A DNA stretch of 40,057 nucleotides from NCBI GenBank assembly GCA_947626185.1, contig CANQRD010000012.1, positions 1 to 40,057 on the forward strand. The letters are read 5' to 3'. A program made the position numbers and the translations under genes. The notes below the pieces were generated by a model. That model did not search any database. It was not told where the DNA came from and was given only the letters and a program-made list of their open reading frames with translations. Shown in pieces: positions 7,749 to 16,162 of this stretch (positions are counted from its first letter, which is position 1; each line of letters begins with the position of its first letter). This DNA is from an uncultured Flavobacterium sp. Its GTDB lineage: Bacteria; Bacteroidota; Bacteroidia; Flavobacteriales; Flavobacteriaceae.

Positions 7749-8372
7749 TTAACCTATTTTAAAAATAACAATCAAAGCATTTATGATGTATTGTATACCA
7801 ATTGCCATAACCAAAAATCCAACAATACGCGAAATTGCTACAATTCCTGATGCACCTAAAAGTTTTGATAAGTAATTACTACTTCTTAAAACAACGAAAA
7901 TTACAAGACATGAAACAAGTATTGCTGAAATAATAATAATTTTGTCTAAGTAATGTGGATAATCTTGATACATAGCAATAAGTAACGACATAGCACCTGG
8001 CCCAGCTAACATTGGTATAGCCAACGGAGTTAGTGCAATATCAGAGCGTTGTTGTGCATCGTCGGTTACTTTTTTACTCACACCTCGTTGTTTGCCAGAA
8101 GATCCTTTTAACAAGCCATAAGCTGACATACAAATAATTAATCCTCCTGCAATTCGAAGAACATCAATCGAAATACCGAAAAAGTTTAGAATATATTTAC
8201 CAGCAAAAAAGGAGATTATTAAAATAATAAACACATTTATGGATGTCCAAAGTGCAGTTCTATTTTTACTTTTCTTACTGTCATTTTGAGTTAAACTTAA
8301 AAAAATAGGTACAGATCCAATCGGATTCATAACAGAAAATAAAGCACCAAAAGAAAAAATGAATAAATCCAT
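7749..8372 (-). CDS. MarC-family integral membrane protein
   Basis: 207 residues from the ATG at 8372. A TTG at 8396 in the same frame overlaps the promoter element and is not the start. About six hydrophobic segments are visible, with the family landmarks FSVMNPIGSVPIFLSLT near the N-terminus and LTPLAIPMLAGPGAMSLLIA in the middle. MarC/YhgN proteins are inner-membrane proteins of unproven function; the old link to multiple antibiotic resistance was not confirmed. The gene has its own promoter and is the last gene in a minus-strand pair with holB, whose stop lies 79 nt upstream. Confidence 0.9.
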   Translation of the reverse strand: MDLFIFSFGALFSVMNPIGSVPIFLSLTQNDSKKSKNRTALWTSINVFIILIISFFAGKYILNFFGISIDVLRIAGGLIICMSAYGLLKGSSGKQRGVSKKVTDDAQQRSDIALTPLAIPMLAGPGAMSLLIAMYQDYPHYLDKIIIISAILVSCLVIFVVLRSSNYLSKLLGASGIVAISRIVGFLVMAIGIQYIINALIVIFKIG

Positions 8373-8393
8373 AAGAAAAAATAAATTATAGTA

Positions 8394-8401
8394 CAAAATT
8401 A
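8394..8401 (-). promoter_or_regulatory. Promoter -7 element of marC
   Basis: Read on the minus strand this is TAATTTTG, a perfect TAnnTTTG match, 21 nt upstream of the ATG at 8372. It overlaps the alternative TTG start at 8396, which supports the downstream ATG. Confidence 0.6.
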
Positions 8402-8451
8402 TGAAATGTAAATAAGAAGTTGACTACTATTTATTTAATTCTACTCAATAA

Positions 8452-9600
8452 TTATTTTTTGTGAATTAGTCGAGTTAGTTTTATACTCAAATCAGTAAAA
8501 ATCATTTTGCTATTTCCGTTTCTTTCAATGTGATAAATGGCATCAGAAAGTTCTTCAAATATTTCTTCGATATTGTTTCCATTTACAAAAGGAGCAAAAT
8601 TTTCCAATTTAAAATTATCTACAGTAGTGTGGTAATAAACTAAATTAGGTGATTTATAGTTCAGCAATAAAGCTTGTCTAAACAATTCAATACAAAATTC
8701 TAAAAACTGCTTTTGTTGTTCTCTACCCAATGTTGCCAAATCTTCACTCCATTCCACCAAATCTTTAATAACTGAAGCATTTCCTTTAGCTCTAAAAGCG
8801 GCTCTTACCCAAACAACAAATCTTTTTTCAAATTCTTCATTAATATCGGTGTTTAGCAATAATTGTAAAGCTTTGTTATAATTACCTTGTGATTGTCGTG
8901 CAATTAATGCTGCTTGTTGCGGGCTACAATGATGATTTGTTCGCAATGCTTGCTCGATTTCAACAGTGTTTAGCGAATTGAAACGGATAATTTGACAGCG
9001 CGATAAGATAGTTGGTAAAATTGACTTTTCGTTTTCAGTAATTAGAATAAAAATAGTTTTTGCAGGTGGCTCTTCTAAAATCTTCAAAATTTTATTGGCA
9101 GCTTCTGTATTCATTTTATCTGCCATCCAAATGATCATTATTTTATGTCCACCTTCAAATGATTTTAAAGCTAGTTTTTTTAAAATATCACCTGCTTCAT
9201 CTACACCTATTTGACCTTGTTTATTTTCTATATTGATGTGTTTGTACCAATCAAATAAACTTCCATAAGGAGTGTTCTTTAGGAAAGAACGCCAGTTTTC
9301 GGAAAATTTATCACTAGTTGGATTTTTACTTACTTCAGCAGTTGTTGCTACTGGATATACAAAATGTAAGTCTGGGTGCATTAATGCCGAAAACTTAGTA
9401 TTGCAAGCTTCATTACCACCAGTATTTTCTTCTCCAATATTTTTGCACAATAAATATTGTGCATACGCAATTGCCATAGATAGCGTACCACTACCTTCAG
9501 CACCAATAAATAATTGCGCATGTGGCACTCTGCCCAATAATGCGTTTTCTTGTAAATGTCTTTTTATTTGGTTTTGACCAACTATTTCTGAAAATAACAT
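8452..9600 (-). CDS. holB: DNA polymerase III subunit delta'
   Basis: 382 residues from the ATG at 9600; the frame stays open upstream to 9702 but those 34 residues are unlike the family, which opens with MLFSEIVGQ. It is a clamp-loader AAA+ subunit. Visible features are the P-loop-like GAEGSGTL, a cysteine-containing insert ending HPDLHFVYP (the zinc-module region), IIWMADKMN at the Walker B position, KILEEPPAKTIFILIT and the arginine-finger motif SRCQIIRF. The C-terminal half is helical. In the replisome it works with the tau/gamma and delta subunits to load the beta clamp. The promoter -7 element ends only 4 nt before the ATG, so the transcript may be leaderless. Confidence 0.93.
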   Translation of the reverse strand: MLFSEIVGQNQIKRHLQENALLGRVPHAQLFIGAEGSGTLSMAIAYAQYLLCKNIGEENTGGNEACNTKFSALMHPDLHFVYPVATTAEVSKNPTSDKFSENWRSFLKNTPYGSLFDWYKHINIENKQGQIGVDEAGDILKKLALKSFEGGHKIMIIWMADKMNTEAANKILKILEEPPAKTIFILITENEKSILPTILSRCQIIRFNSLNTVEIEQALRTNHHCSPQQAALIARQSQGNYNKALQLLLNTDINEEFEKRFVVWVRAAFRAKGNASVIKDLVEWSEDLATLGREQQKQFLEFCIELFRQALLLNYKSPNLVYYHTTVDNFKLENFAPFVNGNNIEEIFEELSDAIYHIERNGNSKMIFTDLSIKLTRLIHKK

Positions 9601-9604
9601 AATG

Positions 9605-9612
9605 CAAATATA
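9605..9612 (-). promoter_or_regulatory. Promoter -7 element of holB
   Basis: On the minus strand this reads TATATTTG, a perfect TAnnTTTG match. Only four bases separate it from the holB ATG, which predicts a transcript starting at or inside the start codon. Confidence 0.6.
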
Positions 9613-9842
9613 AATTATTTCTTTTGGCGAAAAGATTATTACCAAAGAAAAGCTATTTATAATAATTCTAATTAGTAACGATGGATTGCTAAGACGACAC
9701 AAGAATAGAGAGGATAAAATATGAATTTTTTATAGACAATAGATTGATAAATAGTGTTTTAATTTAACATTCTGCTATTATGTTGTTTCACAGTAAATAT
9801 TTAATATTACAAAATATACTAATGTACAATTTCAAAATGATT

Positions 9843-9850
9843 TATATTTG
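9843..9850 (+). promoter_or_regulatory. Promoter -7 element of pgk
   Basis: TATATTTG, a perfect TAnnTTTG match, 38 nt upstream of the pgk ATG. No clear -33 TTTG is visible. Confidence 0.65.
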
Positions 9851-9888
9851 CGTAAAACCTATAAACTAATTTTGTAAAAAATTAAAGT

Positions 9889-11079
9889 ATGAAGCAAATG
9901 AATAATGTGGATTTTAAAAACAAAAAAGTTTTAATTCGCGTTGATTTTAATGTGCCTTTAAACGAATCGTTTGAAGTAACCGATGCAAACCGTATTGAAG
10001 CAGCTAAACCAACTATTGATAAAGTAATTAATGATGGTGGTGTGGCAATTTTAATGTCTCACTTAGGTCGTCCTAAAGGAGAAAAAAACGATGCTTTTTC
10101 ACTTCGCCATATTATTGCGAAAACAGAAGAAGTTTTAGGTAAAAAAGTAATATTTGTTTCAGACTGCGTTGGTGAAGTAGCTTTAGAAGCAGTTAAGAAT
10201 AGCCAACCAGGAGATATTCTTTTATTAGAAAATCTTCGTTTTTATAACGAAGAAGAAAAAGGCGATTTAGAATTTTCTAAACAATTAGCATCTTTAGGAG
10301 ATTTTTATATTAATGATGCTTTCGGAACAGCACATAGAGCACATGCTTCTACAACAATTGTTGCGCAATTTTTCCCTTCAGAAAAATGTTTTGGTTATTT
10401 ATTGGCCAAAGAAATAGAGAGTATAAACAAAGTACTAAATAGCTCAGAAAAACCCGTAACAGCTATTTTAGGAGGTTCTAAAGTGTCTTCTAAAATTACT
10501 ATAATCGAAAATATTTTAGATAAAGTAGATCATATGATTATCGGTGGAGGCATGGCTTTTACTTTTATCAAAGCATTAGGCGGATCAATCGGTAATTCAA
10601 TTTGTGAAGATGATAAAATAGAATTAGCCTTGAGTATTTTAGATCAAGCAAAAGCAAAAAATGTACAAATTCACTTACCAATTGATGTTGTAGCAGCAGA
10701 TGAGTTTTCGCCAGATGCAAATACAATGATTGTAAAAGCAAATGAAATTCCTGCAGGTTGGCAAGGTTTAGACGTTGGTCCAGAAACTTTAGCAAGTTTA
10801 CAGAATGTAATTTCAGAGTCAAAAATTATCTTGTGGAACGGTCCATTAGGAGTATTTGAAATGGAAAAATTTGCAAACGGAACAATTGAGTTGGGCAATT
10901 TTATTGCAGAAGCTACAAAGAATGGAACATTCTCATTAGTTGGAGGAGGAGACTCTGTAGCTGCTGTAAAACAATTTGGATTAGCGCCAAAAATGAGTTA
11001 TGTATCAACAGGAGGAGGAGCTATGTTAGAAATGTTGGAAGGAGTAGTTTTACCAGGAATTAAAGCAATTCAAGAATAA
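9889..11079 (+). CDS. pgk: Phosphoglycerate kinase
   Basis: 396 residues, full length. It catalyses transfer of phosphate between 1,3-bisphosphoglycerate and ADP in glycolysis. Family blocks are all present: RVDFNVPL near the N-terminus, the substrate-binding SHLGRPKG, LLENLRFY, NDAFGTAHRAHAST, AILGGSKVSSKI, LWNGPLGVFE and the C-terminal nucleotide-binding GGGDSVAA. The start at 9889 gives the usual short lead (MKQMNNVDFKNKKVLIR). It has its own TATATTTG promoter, and a strong hairpin follows the stop, so it is probably transcribed alone. Confidence 0.98.
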   Translation: MKQMNNVDFKNKKVLIRVDFNVPLNESFEVTDANRIEAAKPTIDKVINDGGVAILMSHLGRPKGEKNDAFSLRHIIAKTEEVLGKKVIFVSDCVGEVALEAVKNSQPGDILLLENLRFYNEEEKGDLEFSKQLASLGDFYINDAFGTAHRAHASTTIVAQFFPSEKCFGYLLAKEIESINKVLNSSEKPVTAILGGSKVSSKITIIENILDKVDHMIIGGGMAFTFIKALGGSIGNSICEDDKIELALSILDQAKAKNVQIHLPIDVVAADEFSPDANTMIVKANEIPAGWQGLDVGPETLASLQNVISESKIILWNGPLGVFEMEKFANGTIELGNFIAEATKNGTFSLVGGGDSVAAVKQFGLAPKMSYVSTGGGAMLEMLEGVVLPGIKAIQE

Positions 11080-11083
11080 TCTA

Positions 11084-11122
11084 AAAGCTATGCAAACCAC
11101 TAATTTGCATAGCTTTATTTAA
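11084..11122 (+). terminator. Intrinsic terminator after pgk
   Basis: Perfect 13-bp stem (11084-11096 with 11104-11116, core GCTATGCAAA), 7-nt loop, then ATTTAAAT. It begins 5 nt after the pgk stop. The T-tract is moderate. Confidence 0.75.
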
Positions 11123-11132
11123 ATATAATAAT

Positions 11133-12620
11133 ATGAATTACAAAGTAGTAGCGTTATCCGTTTTTAGCCTATTATCTTTTACTTTAAGTGCACAGGTTGC
11201 CCCAGAAGAAACAGTATCTTCAAGCAAGAAATTAGATCCGCAAGTATACTTAGATTCTATAAAAGCAAGTTTTGTAAACCATTCTGCTAGCAAACGTATT
11301 GAAAAACTTTGGCTAGATGAATTGGTAAATCAAGAGCTTTTTGAAGAAATGGAAAGTGATTTGAAGGATGAATCATTGTCTGAAAATGAGGTGGATTTCG
11401 ATGGGCTTACTACTGATGTTTTGAAGCAAAGATTAGCATTATTAAACGAAAAAACGCCTTTTAATGTTGAGTACAATGAAAACTTAGAACGTATTATCAA
11501 AGGATTTTTAAAAAACAGAAAAAAATCGTTTGAACGTTTATTAGGTTTGTCCGAGTATTATTTTCCAATGTTTGAAGAACAATTGGCTAAAAATAATATA
11601 CCACTTGAGGTAAAATACTTAACTATTGTAGAGTCGGCATTAAATCCGAAAGCAGTTTCCAGAGTTGGTGCAACAGGTTTGTGGCAATTTATGTATGCAA
11701 CTGGAAAGCAATATAATTTAGAAGTTTCGTCATTTAAAGACGATCGAATAGATCCTTTAAAATCGTCGGAAGCTGCTTCTAAGTTTTTAAATGATTTATA
11801 TAAAATTTTTGGTGACTGGGATTTAGTTTTAGCCTCATATAATGCGGGCCCTGGAAATGTTTCTAAAGCAATTCGTCGATCTGATGGAAAAACAAATTAT
11901 TGGAATATTCGGCCTAATTTACCAAAGGAAACACAAAATTATTTACCAGCTTTTTATGCTACAATGTATATTTTTGAGTTTGCGAAAGAGCATGGTTTAA
12001 AAGCAAGTAGTTCTCCTTCAAAATTAGTGGAAACAGATACTATTGGGGTAAAAAAGACATTAACTTTCGATCAAATTTCTAAGTTATTAGATATTTCAAC
12101 TAAAGAATTAGAGTTTTTGAATCCTACTTACAAGTTAGGTGTTGTTCCGTACTCATCAGAAAATATGAATTTTTTGCGTTTACCACTTGATAAGGCGGGG
12201 TTAATGGCATCAAATGAAAACAAAATGTATGCTTATGTTGAATTTGAAGAGTCTTTAAAAGAAAAGCCTAATTATGATATTGCAATAGCTCAAACAACTG
12301 GTACTAGAAATAAATATCATACAATTAAAAAAGGTGAAAGTGTTGGAGTAATAGCACAAAAATATGGCATGAGCATTACTGAGTTAAAAAAAATAAACAA
12401 TTTAAAAAGTAATCTTTTGTATCCGGGTAAAAAGTTAATTGTTGGTAAATCAACTGTAGCTCAAGCTTCTACTAATAAATACTATGAGGTAAAAAAGGGA
12501 GATTCTTTGTATTCGATTAGTAAGAACTTTTCGGGTGTAAGTATTGCAAAGTTGAGAGAATTGAATAATATAAAAGAAAATACAACCTTAGTACCTGGTA
12601 TGAAATTAAGAATAAATTAA
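11133..12620 (+). CDS. MltD-like lytic transglycosylase with two LysM domains
   Basis: 495 residues. A Sec signal peptide ends at about residue 20 (LSFTLSA/Q). After an acidic lead comes an SLT goose-type transglycosylase domain (about 135-300): the catalytic glutamate is E167 in VESALNPKAVSRVGATGLWQF, with SYNAGPGNVSKAI further on. Two LysM peptidoglycan-binding modules are at the C-terminus (YHTIKKGESVGVIAQKYGM... and YYEVKKGDSLYSISKNF...). It would cleave the MurNAc-GlcNAc bond in the periplasm, like MltD. The next gene starts at the base immediately after this stop codon and in the same frame, so the two are translationally adjacent. Confidence 0.93.
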   Translation: MNYKVVALSVFSLLSFTLSAQVAPEETVSSSKKLDPQVYLDSIKASFVNHSASKRIEKLWLDELVNQELFEEMESDLKDESLSENEVDFDGLTTDVLKQRLALLNEKTPFNVEYNENLERIIKGFLKNRKKSFERLLGLSEYYFPMFEEQLAKNNIPLEVKYLTIVESALNPKAVSRVGATGLWQFMYATGKQYNLEVSSFKDDRIDPLKSSEAASKFLNDLYKIFGDWDLVLASYNAGPGNVSKAIRRSDGKTNYWNIRPNLPKETQNYLPAFYATMYIFEFAKEHGLKASSSPSKLVETDTIGVKKTLTFDQISKLLDISTKELEFLNPTYKLGVVPYSSENMNFLRLPLDKAGLMASNENKMYAYVEFEESLKEKPNYDIAIAQTTGTRNKYHTIKKGESVGVIAQKYGMSITELKKINNLKSNLLYPGKKLIVGKSTVAQASTNKYYEVKKGDSLYSISKNFSGVSIAKLRELNNIKENTTLVPGMKLRIN

Positions 12621-13610
12621 TTGAATAGGATAATTTACTATATTCTGATTGTTTTTTTGCTTATTGGGTGCCATAAACCTACTAGGCTGGACGATAATTT
12701 GGTTAAAAATCAAGAGAAAAGTGATCGAATTTTAATTGTAATTGATGATGATTTATGGTTAGGTGAAATAGGTGATACTATACGTAGTACTTTAGCACAA
12801 GGAATAGAAGGAATTGTACCTTTTGAACCAATGTTTGAACTAGATCAACAATCGCCAACTAACTTTTTGCATAGTACTATGACCAGAAAAAATATCGTTT
12901 TTTTTGCTGATTTTAGTGATTCTAGTCAATTTTATATACTAAAGAATAGGTATTCAAATCCACAAAATTACTTTGTTGTGGAAGGAACAGATATAAAAAA
13001 TAGTATAGACATTTTTTTAAATAATAAAGATTCAATAATAAGCAGATTTCATCATCAAGAACTAGAAGATTTAAGAGCTGTTATTAATAAGTCAACTGTT
13101 AGATATACTTCATATTTAAACGAGCGCTATCGATTGAATTTAAACCTTCCAGAATCGTACAAAAGAGTTTTAGTAGATGATAATTTTCTATGGTTTAAAA
13201 AAGATATAGCCTCTGGTAATAGTAATATTTTAGCCTATTCTATTAAGAAAAATAAAATAAAAGCTAGCATATATGCTGATGATTTTGTTCAAAATCTTGC
13301 TTCTATTAGAGATTCAATAATTGGTAAATATGTTCACTCTATTGAACCTAATTCAACTTTTTATATGAGTATGGACAATTATAGATACTGCAGGAAATTT
13401 GAATATAAAAATTCTAAGATATTAGAAATAAAAGGTACTTGGGATATAAAAAATAGTTTTATGTCTGGACCTTATTCAACCTACTTTATAGATAATAATC
13501 AAAATGATTATTACGTTATTTTTGAAGGATTTGCTTATAACCCTTCTATGAGAAAAAGAGAATTAATGTTAGAAATAGAAGCTATTCTTAGTAGTTTGGA
13601 TACAATTTAA
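12621..13610 (+). CDS. DUF4837-family lipoprotein, TTG start
   Basis: 329 residues, the usual size of DUF4837 proteins, which are nearly restricted to Bacteroidota and have no known function. The N-terminus is a short lipoprotein signal with lipobox LIGC and Cys17. No ATG or GTG precedes the lipobox, so the TTG at 12621 is the only sensible start. It lies directly after the TAA of the upstream transglycosylase gene, in the same frame with zero spacing. The pairing with a LysM lytic transglycosylase is family-typical and suggests a cell-envelope role, which is inference. A strong bidirectional hairpin follows. Confidence 0.85.
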   Translation: MNRIIYYILIVFLLIGCHKPTRLDDNLVKNQEKSDRILIVIDDDLWLGEIGDTIRSTLAQGIEGIVPFEPMFELDQQSPTNFLHSTMTRKNIVFFADFSDSSQFYILKNRYSNPQNYFVVEGTDIKNSIDIFLNNKDSIISRFHHQELEDLRAVINKSTVRYTSYLNERYRLNLNLPESYKRVLVDDNFLWFKKDIASGNSNILAYSIKKNKIKASIYADDFVQNLASIRDSIIGKYVHSIEPNSTFYMSMDNYRYCRKFEYKNSKILEIKGTWDIKNSFMSGPYSTYFIDNNQNDYYVIFEGFAYNPSMRKRELMLEIEAILSSLDTI

Positions 13611-13611
13611 A

Positions 13612-13647
13612 AAATAAGCGCTTGTGAGTTATTACAAGCGCTTATTT
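13612..13647. terminator. Bidirectional terminator between the DUF4837 gene and rnpA
   Basis: Perfect 14-bp inverted repeat (13612-13625 with 13634-13647, core AAGCGCTTGT) with an 8-nt loop. It starts 2 nt after the DUF4837 stop and lies 52 nt beyond the rnpA stop on the other strand. A and T flanks suit termination in both directions. Confidence 0.8.
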
Positions 13648-13698
13648 ATATTATCTAACACAATAATGGTACCTACAGATAAAGTTCTTTAAATAGCT

Positions 13699-14109
13699 TT
13701 AAAATAACTTGGTTTCATTTTTATTCTCTTCTAGTTGAAGAAGAAACTTTTCAATCAGTTTTACCATTTTGCTATTTATTTCTTCATATGTTAATTTATC
13801 TTTTGATTGATAAAAAAACATAATAGCAAATTTATCTTCTACAGCACTTTTAATTAGGTGTTTATTATTTCTGTAAGCTTCTCTTAAAAGTCGCTTAAAA
13901 TAGTTTCTATCCACTGCTTTTTTAAAATGACGTTTAGAAACGGAAACACCCACTAGTAATCTCTGTTTTTCTTCCCAATCATTTAGCTTAATATAAACCA
14001 TGCGCAATGGATATTTGCTTACCGATTTTCCAGTAACAAATAATTCATCAACATGCTTTCTAGCTTTTAGCTTTTCTGTTTTGGGATATGTAACGTCTTT
14101 TTTTATCAT
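13699..14109 (-). CDS. rnpA: Ribonuclease P protein component
   Basis: 136 residues. RnpA binds the catalytic RNA of RNase P and aids removal of tRNA 5' leaders. The family RNR motif is clear: KKAVDRNYFKRLLREAYR, with R68, N69, K72 and R73 and a preceding VSVSKRHF strand. The N-terminal TYPKTEKLKARKHVDELFVTGKSV matches Bacteroidota RnpA. It is not beside rpmH here. A TACCTTTG promoter element ends 8 nt before the ATG, which implies a very short 5' leader. Confidence 0.93.
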   Translation of the reverse strand: MIKKDVTYPKTEKLKARKHVDELFVTGKSVSKYPLRMVYIKLNDWEEKQRLLVGVSVSKRHFKKAVDRNYFKRLLREAYRNNKHLIKSAVEDKFAIMFFYQSKDKLTYEEINSKMVKLIEKFLLQLEENKNETKLF

Positions 14110-14117
14110 AAGTTGTA

Positions 14118-14125
14118 CAAAGGTA
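14118..14125 (-). promoter_or_regulatory. Promoter -7 element of rnpA
   Basis: On the minus strand this reads TACCTTTG, a perfect TAnnTTTG match. A possible -33 TTTG (minus strand) is at 14148-14151, 22 nt away. The ATG lies 8 nt downstream. Confidence 0.65.
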
Positions 14126-14153
14126 AAAAACCAAATGAAAATATAGACAAAAT

Positions 14154-14181
14154 AAAACCCTCAGATTTTTCTGAGGGTTAT
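14154..14181 (-). terminator. Terminator of the M1 peptidase gene
   Basis: Arms around AACCCTCAGA (14156-14165) and TCTGAGGGTT (14170-14179) form a 10-bp stem with a 4-nt loop. On the minus strand it is followed by TTATTTTGTC. It lies just after the peptidase stop at 14185. Confidence 0.75.
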
Positions 14182-14184
14182 TTA

Positions 14185-16077
14185 TTATTTTTTGTAAACG
14201 TTGTTTTCTTGATTGATATCGGCCATAAATTGACTTGGATCTATAACAATAGATTTAATCTTACTTTTTGGCTTATTAATGATGAATTTGTATTCTGGTT
14301 GTGCCCATCCCCATCCGTCTAAAATAGTTCTTTCATATTCTACGTAAGGATTTGGTTTGTTCCAAAACATTGAAGTATAAGGTATGTAGAAAGACTCTGC
14401 TGTACCATCTTCATAAGTAACTAAAATATCTAAAGGCATACCTGCTCTTCCAATTCTTTTTAAGGTTACTAATGATTGATTTTTTTGTAATTCTTCAACA
14501 AATTGAATAGCATAATCAACTGTGTTATTCGTCATTGTCCAATCAATCATATACCAATCTAAATTCGCTCCTGAAACTTTTTCTGCAGTACGTTTAAAAT
14601 CATTGGGAGTTGGATGAGTAAATTTATAATTGTTGTAATAAGTTTTCAATGTTTCCATCATATTATCCCAACCAATAATATAAGCAAGTTGAGTTAAAAA
14701 AATAGATCCTCTACTATAAGCTGAAATAGAGTATGCTCTATTGGTTAAATAATGATCAGAATGAGTTGCTAATGGTTCTTGAATATTTTTAGCCACCATT
14801 CCATAATAACTTCTATATGATGAAGCGAAAGGATTGTCATCTTCTAGATTTTCTTTTGGCATAATTTTCAATAAAGCCAAATCAGAAATAAAAGTTGTAA
14901 AACCTTCATCCATCCATTCATGTTTTGTTTCGTTAGTTGCCAAAACGTGTTGAAACCAGTTATGGGCCAATTCATGAGCGGTAACACCAACCAAACTAGC
15001 AAAGTTTCTTTTACCTGTAATTAAGGTACACATAGAATATTCCATTCCTCCATCTCCTCCTTGAATTACAGAATATTGAGGATAAGGATACGGACCTACA
15101 TTTTCATCAAAAAATTGCATTAATTGTGCAGTAACAGGTTGAAGTTTTTTCCAATTTTCAATAATTTCTGGATCATTTTTATATAAAAAATGAAGCTTTA
15201 CATTATTTGGACCTTCGTAAATATCATGGATATAATCAGGATCTGCTGCCCAAGTAAAATCTAACACATTTTCTGCTTTAAAGTGCCATGTAAGCGTTTT
15301 TCCTTTGGGTTGTTGTACTGTGACCCCTTTGTCTTCATAACCATAACCAATTTGATTATTGTTTTGTAGCACACCAGTTCCGCCAAGTATATAATCTTTA
15401 TCAATAGTAATTTTTACGTCAAAATTTGACCAAACACTATGAAATTCTCTTCCTAGGTATTGTTCCGTATGCCATCCTTCAAAGTCATATTCTGCTAATT
15501 TAGGAAACCATTGAGCCATTGATAAAGCTACACCTTCTTTTGACTCTCTTCCTGCTCTACGAATCATTTTCGGAGCTTGTCCATCAAAGTTAAGTTCTAA
15601 AGTAGTTGATTCATTAGGAGCTAGAGGTTTTTTTAAGGTAACTTCCATTACCGTACCAACTACTTTGCTTTCTAAAGCTTGTCCATCTTGTTTTAGATGA
15701 CTAATTTTTAAGAAACCAATTTCATTGTCTTTTAATTTGCTAATTCTGCTTTCAAAAACCTTTCTATTTCTGATCTCCTTCGTTTCAACCATTCTAGAAT
15801 CTGGATCTGGAATACTTTTTAATAGCTCATCCATATCGCTATTTGGTTGAAATGCGTTGTAATATAAATGATAAAAAACTTTGCGCAACGTATCGGGTGA
15901 ATTATTGGTATAAACTGCCGATTGTTGGCCTGAATATCTAAATTTTTTTGCGTCTACTTGAACATCCATTTTATAGTCAACGTGTTGTTGCCAATATCCT
16001 GGATTAGGATTGTTTTGTGCATTTACTTGACTTAAAATTGGCAAGCAGAAAAGGATTGTTGTCAGTAATTTTTTCAT
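14185..16077 (-). CDS. M1-family zinc metallopeptidase (aminopeptidase-like), secreted
   Basis: 630 residues from the ATG at 16077; nine extra residues upstream would spoil the signal peptide. The signal peptide is MKKLLTTILFCLPILSQVNA/Q. The N-terminal beta domain is followed by the gluzincin catalytic domain. The exopeptidase motif appears as GGMEYS (GAMEN-like), and the zinc motif HELAH is at 368-372 with the downstream ligand in WMDEGFTTF. M1 enzymes remove N-terminal residues from peptides; here probably in the periplasm or on the surface, degrading imported peptides. It lies downstream of the S8 protease gene on the same strand, but a hairpin (16096-16128) separates them. Confidence 0.92.
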   Translation of the reverse strand: MKKLLTTILFCLPILSQVNAQNNPNPGYWQQHVDYKMDVQVDAKKFRYSGQQSAVYTNNSPDTLRKVFYHLYYNAFQPNSDMDELLKSIPDPDSRMVETKEIRNRKVFESRISKLKDNEIGFLKISHLKQDGQALESKVVGTVMEVTLKKPLAPNESTTLELNFDGQAPKMIRRAGRESKEGVALSMAQWFPKLAEYDFEGWHTEQYLGREFHSVWSNFDVKITIDKDYILGGTGVLQNNNQIGYGYEDKGVTVQQPKGKTLTWHFKAENVLDFTWAADPDYIHDIYEGPNNVKLHFLYKNDPEIIENWKKLQPVTAQLMQFFDENVGPYPYPQYSVIQGGDGGMEYSMCTLITGKRNFASLVGVTAHELAHNWFQHVLATNETKHEWMDEGFTTFISDLALLKIMPKENLEDDNPFASSYRSYYGMVAKNIQEPLATHSDHYLTNRAYSISAYSRGSIFLTQLAYIIGWDNMMETLKTYYNNYKFTHPTPNDFKRTAEKVSGANLDWYMIDWTMTNNTVDYAIQFVEELQKNQSLVTLKRIGRAGMPLDILVTYEDGTAESFYIPYTSMFWNKPNPYVEYERTILDGWGWAQPEYKFIINKPKSKIKSIVIDPSQFMADINQENNVYKK

Positions 16078-16095
16078 GTCTTGTTTTAAATTAAA

Positions 16096-16128
16096 ACTCC
16101 ACAACTAGTAATAACAAGGTTGTGGAGT
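16096..16128 (-). terminator. Terminator of the S8 protease gene
   Basis: Perfect 10-bp stem: ACTCCACAAC (16096-16105) and GTTGTGGAGT (16119-16128), 13-nt loop. On the minus strand it is followed by TTTTAATTT. It falls between the S8 stop (16163) and the M1 start (16077). Confidence 0.7.
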
Positions 16129-16162
16129 ATTTATGTATATATTGTACTTTTTTTAGCTGAAT

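Noticed and set aside
7954..7962. DnaA-box match (TTATCCACA on the minus strand)
   Set aside because: A single copy inside the marC coding sequence with no cluster; expected by chance.
9601..9702. Longer N-terminus for holB
   Set aside because: The extra residues are unlike the family and the promoter -7 element lies within this stretch.
14113..14322. Plus-strand 69-codon frame at the rnpA/M1 peptidase boundary
   Set aside because: It overlaps the rnpA promoter, the M1 terminator and the M1 coding sequence on the other strand and resembles no protein family.
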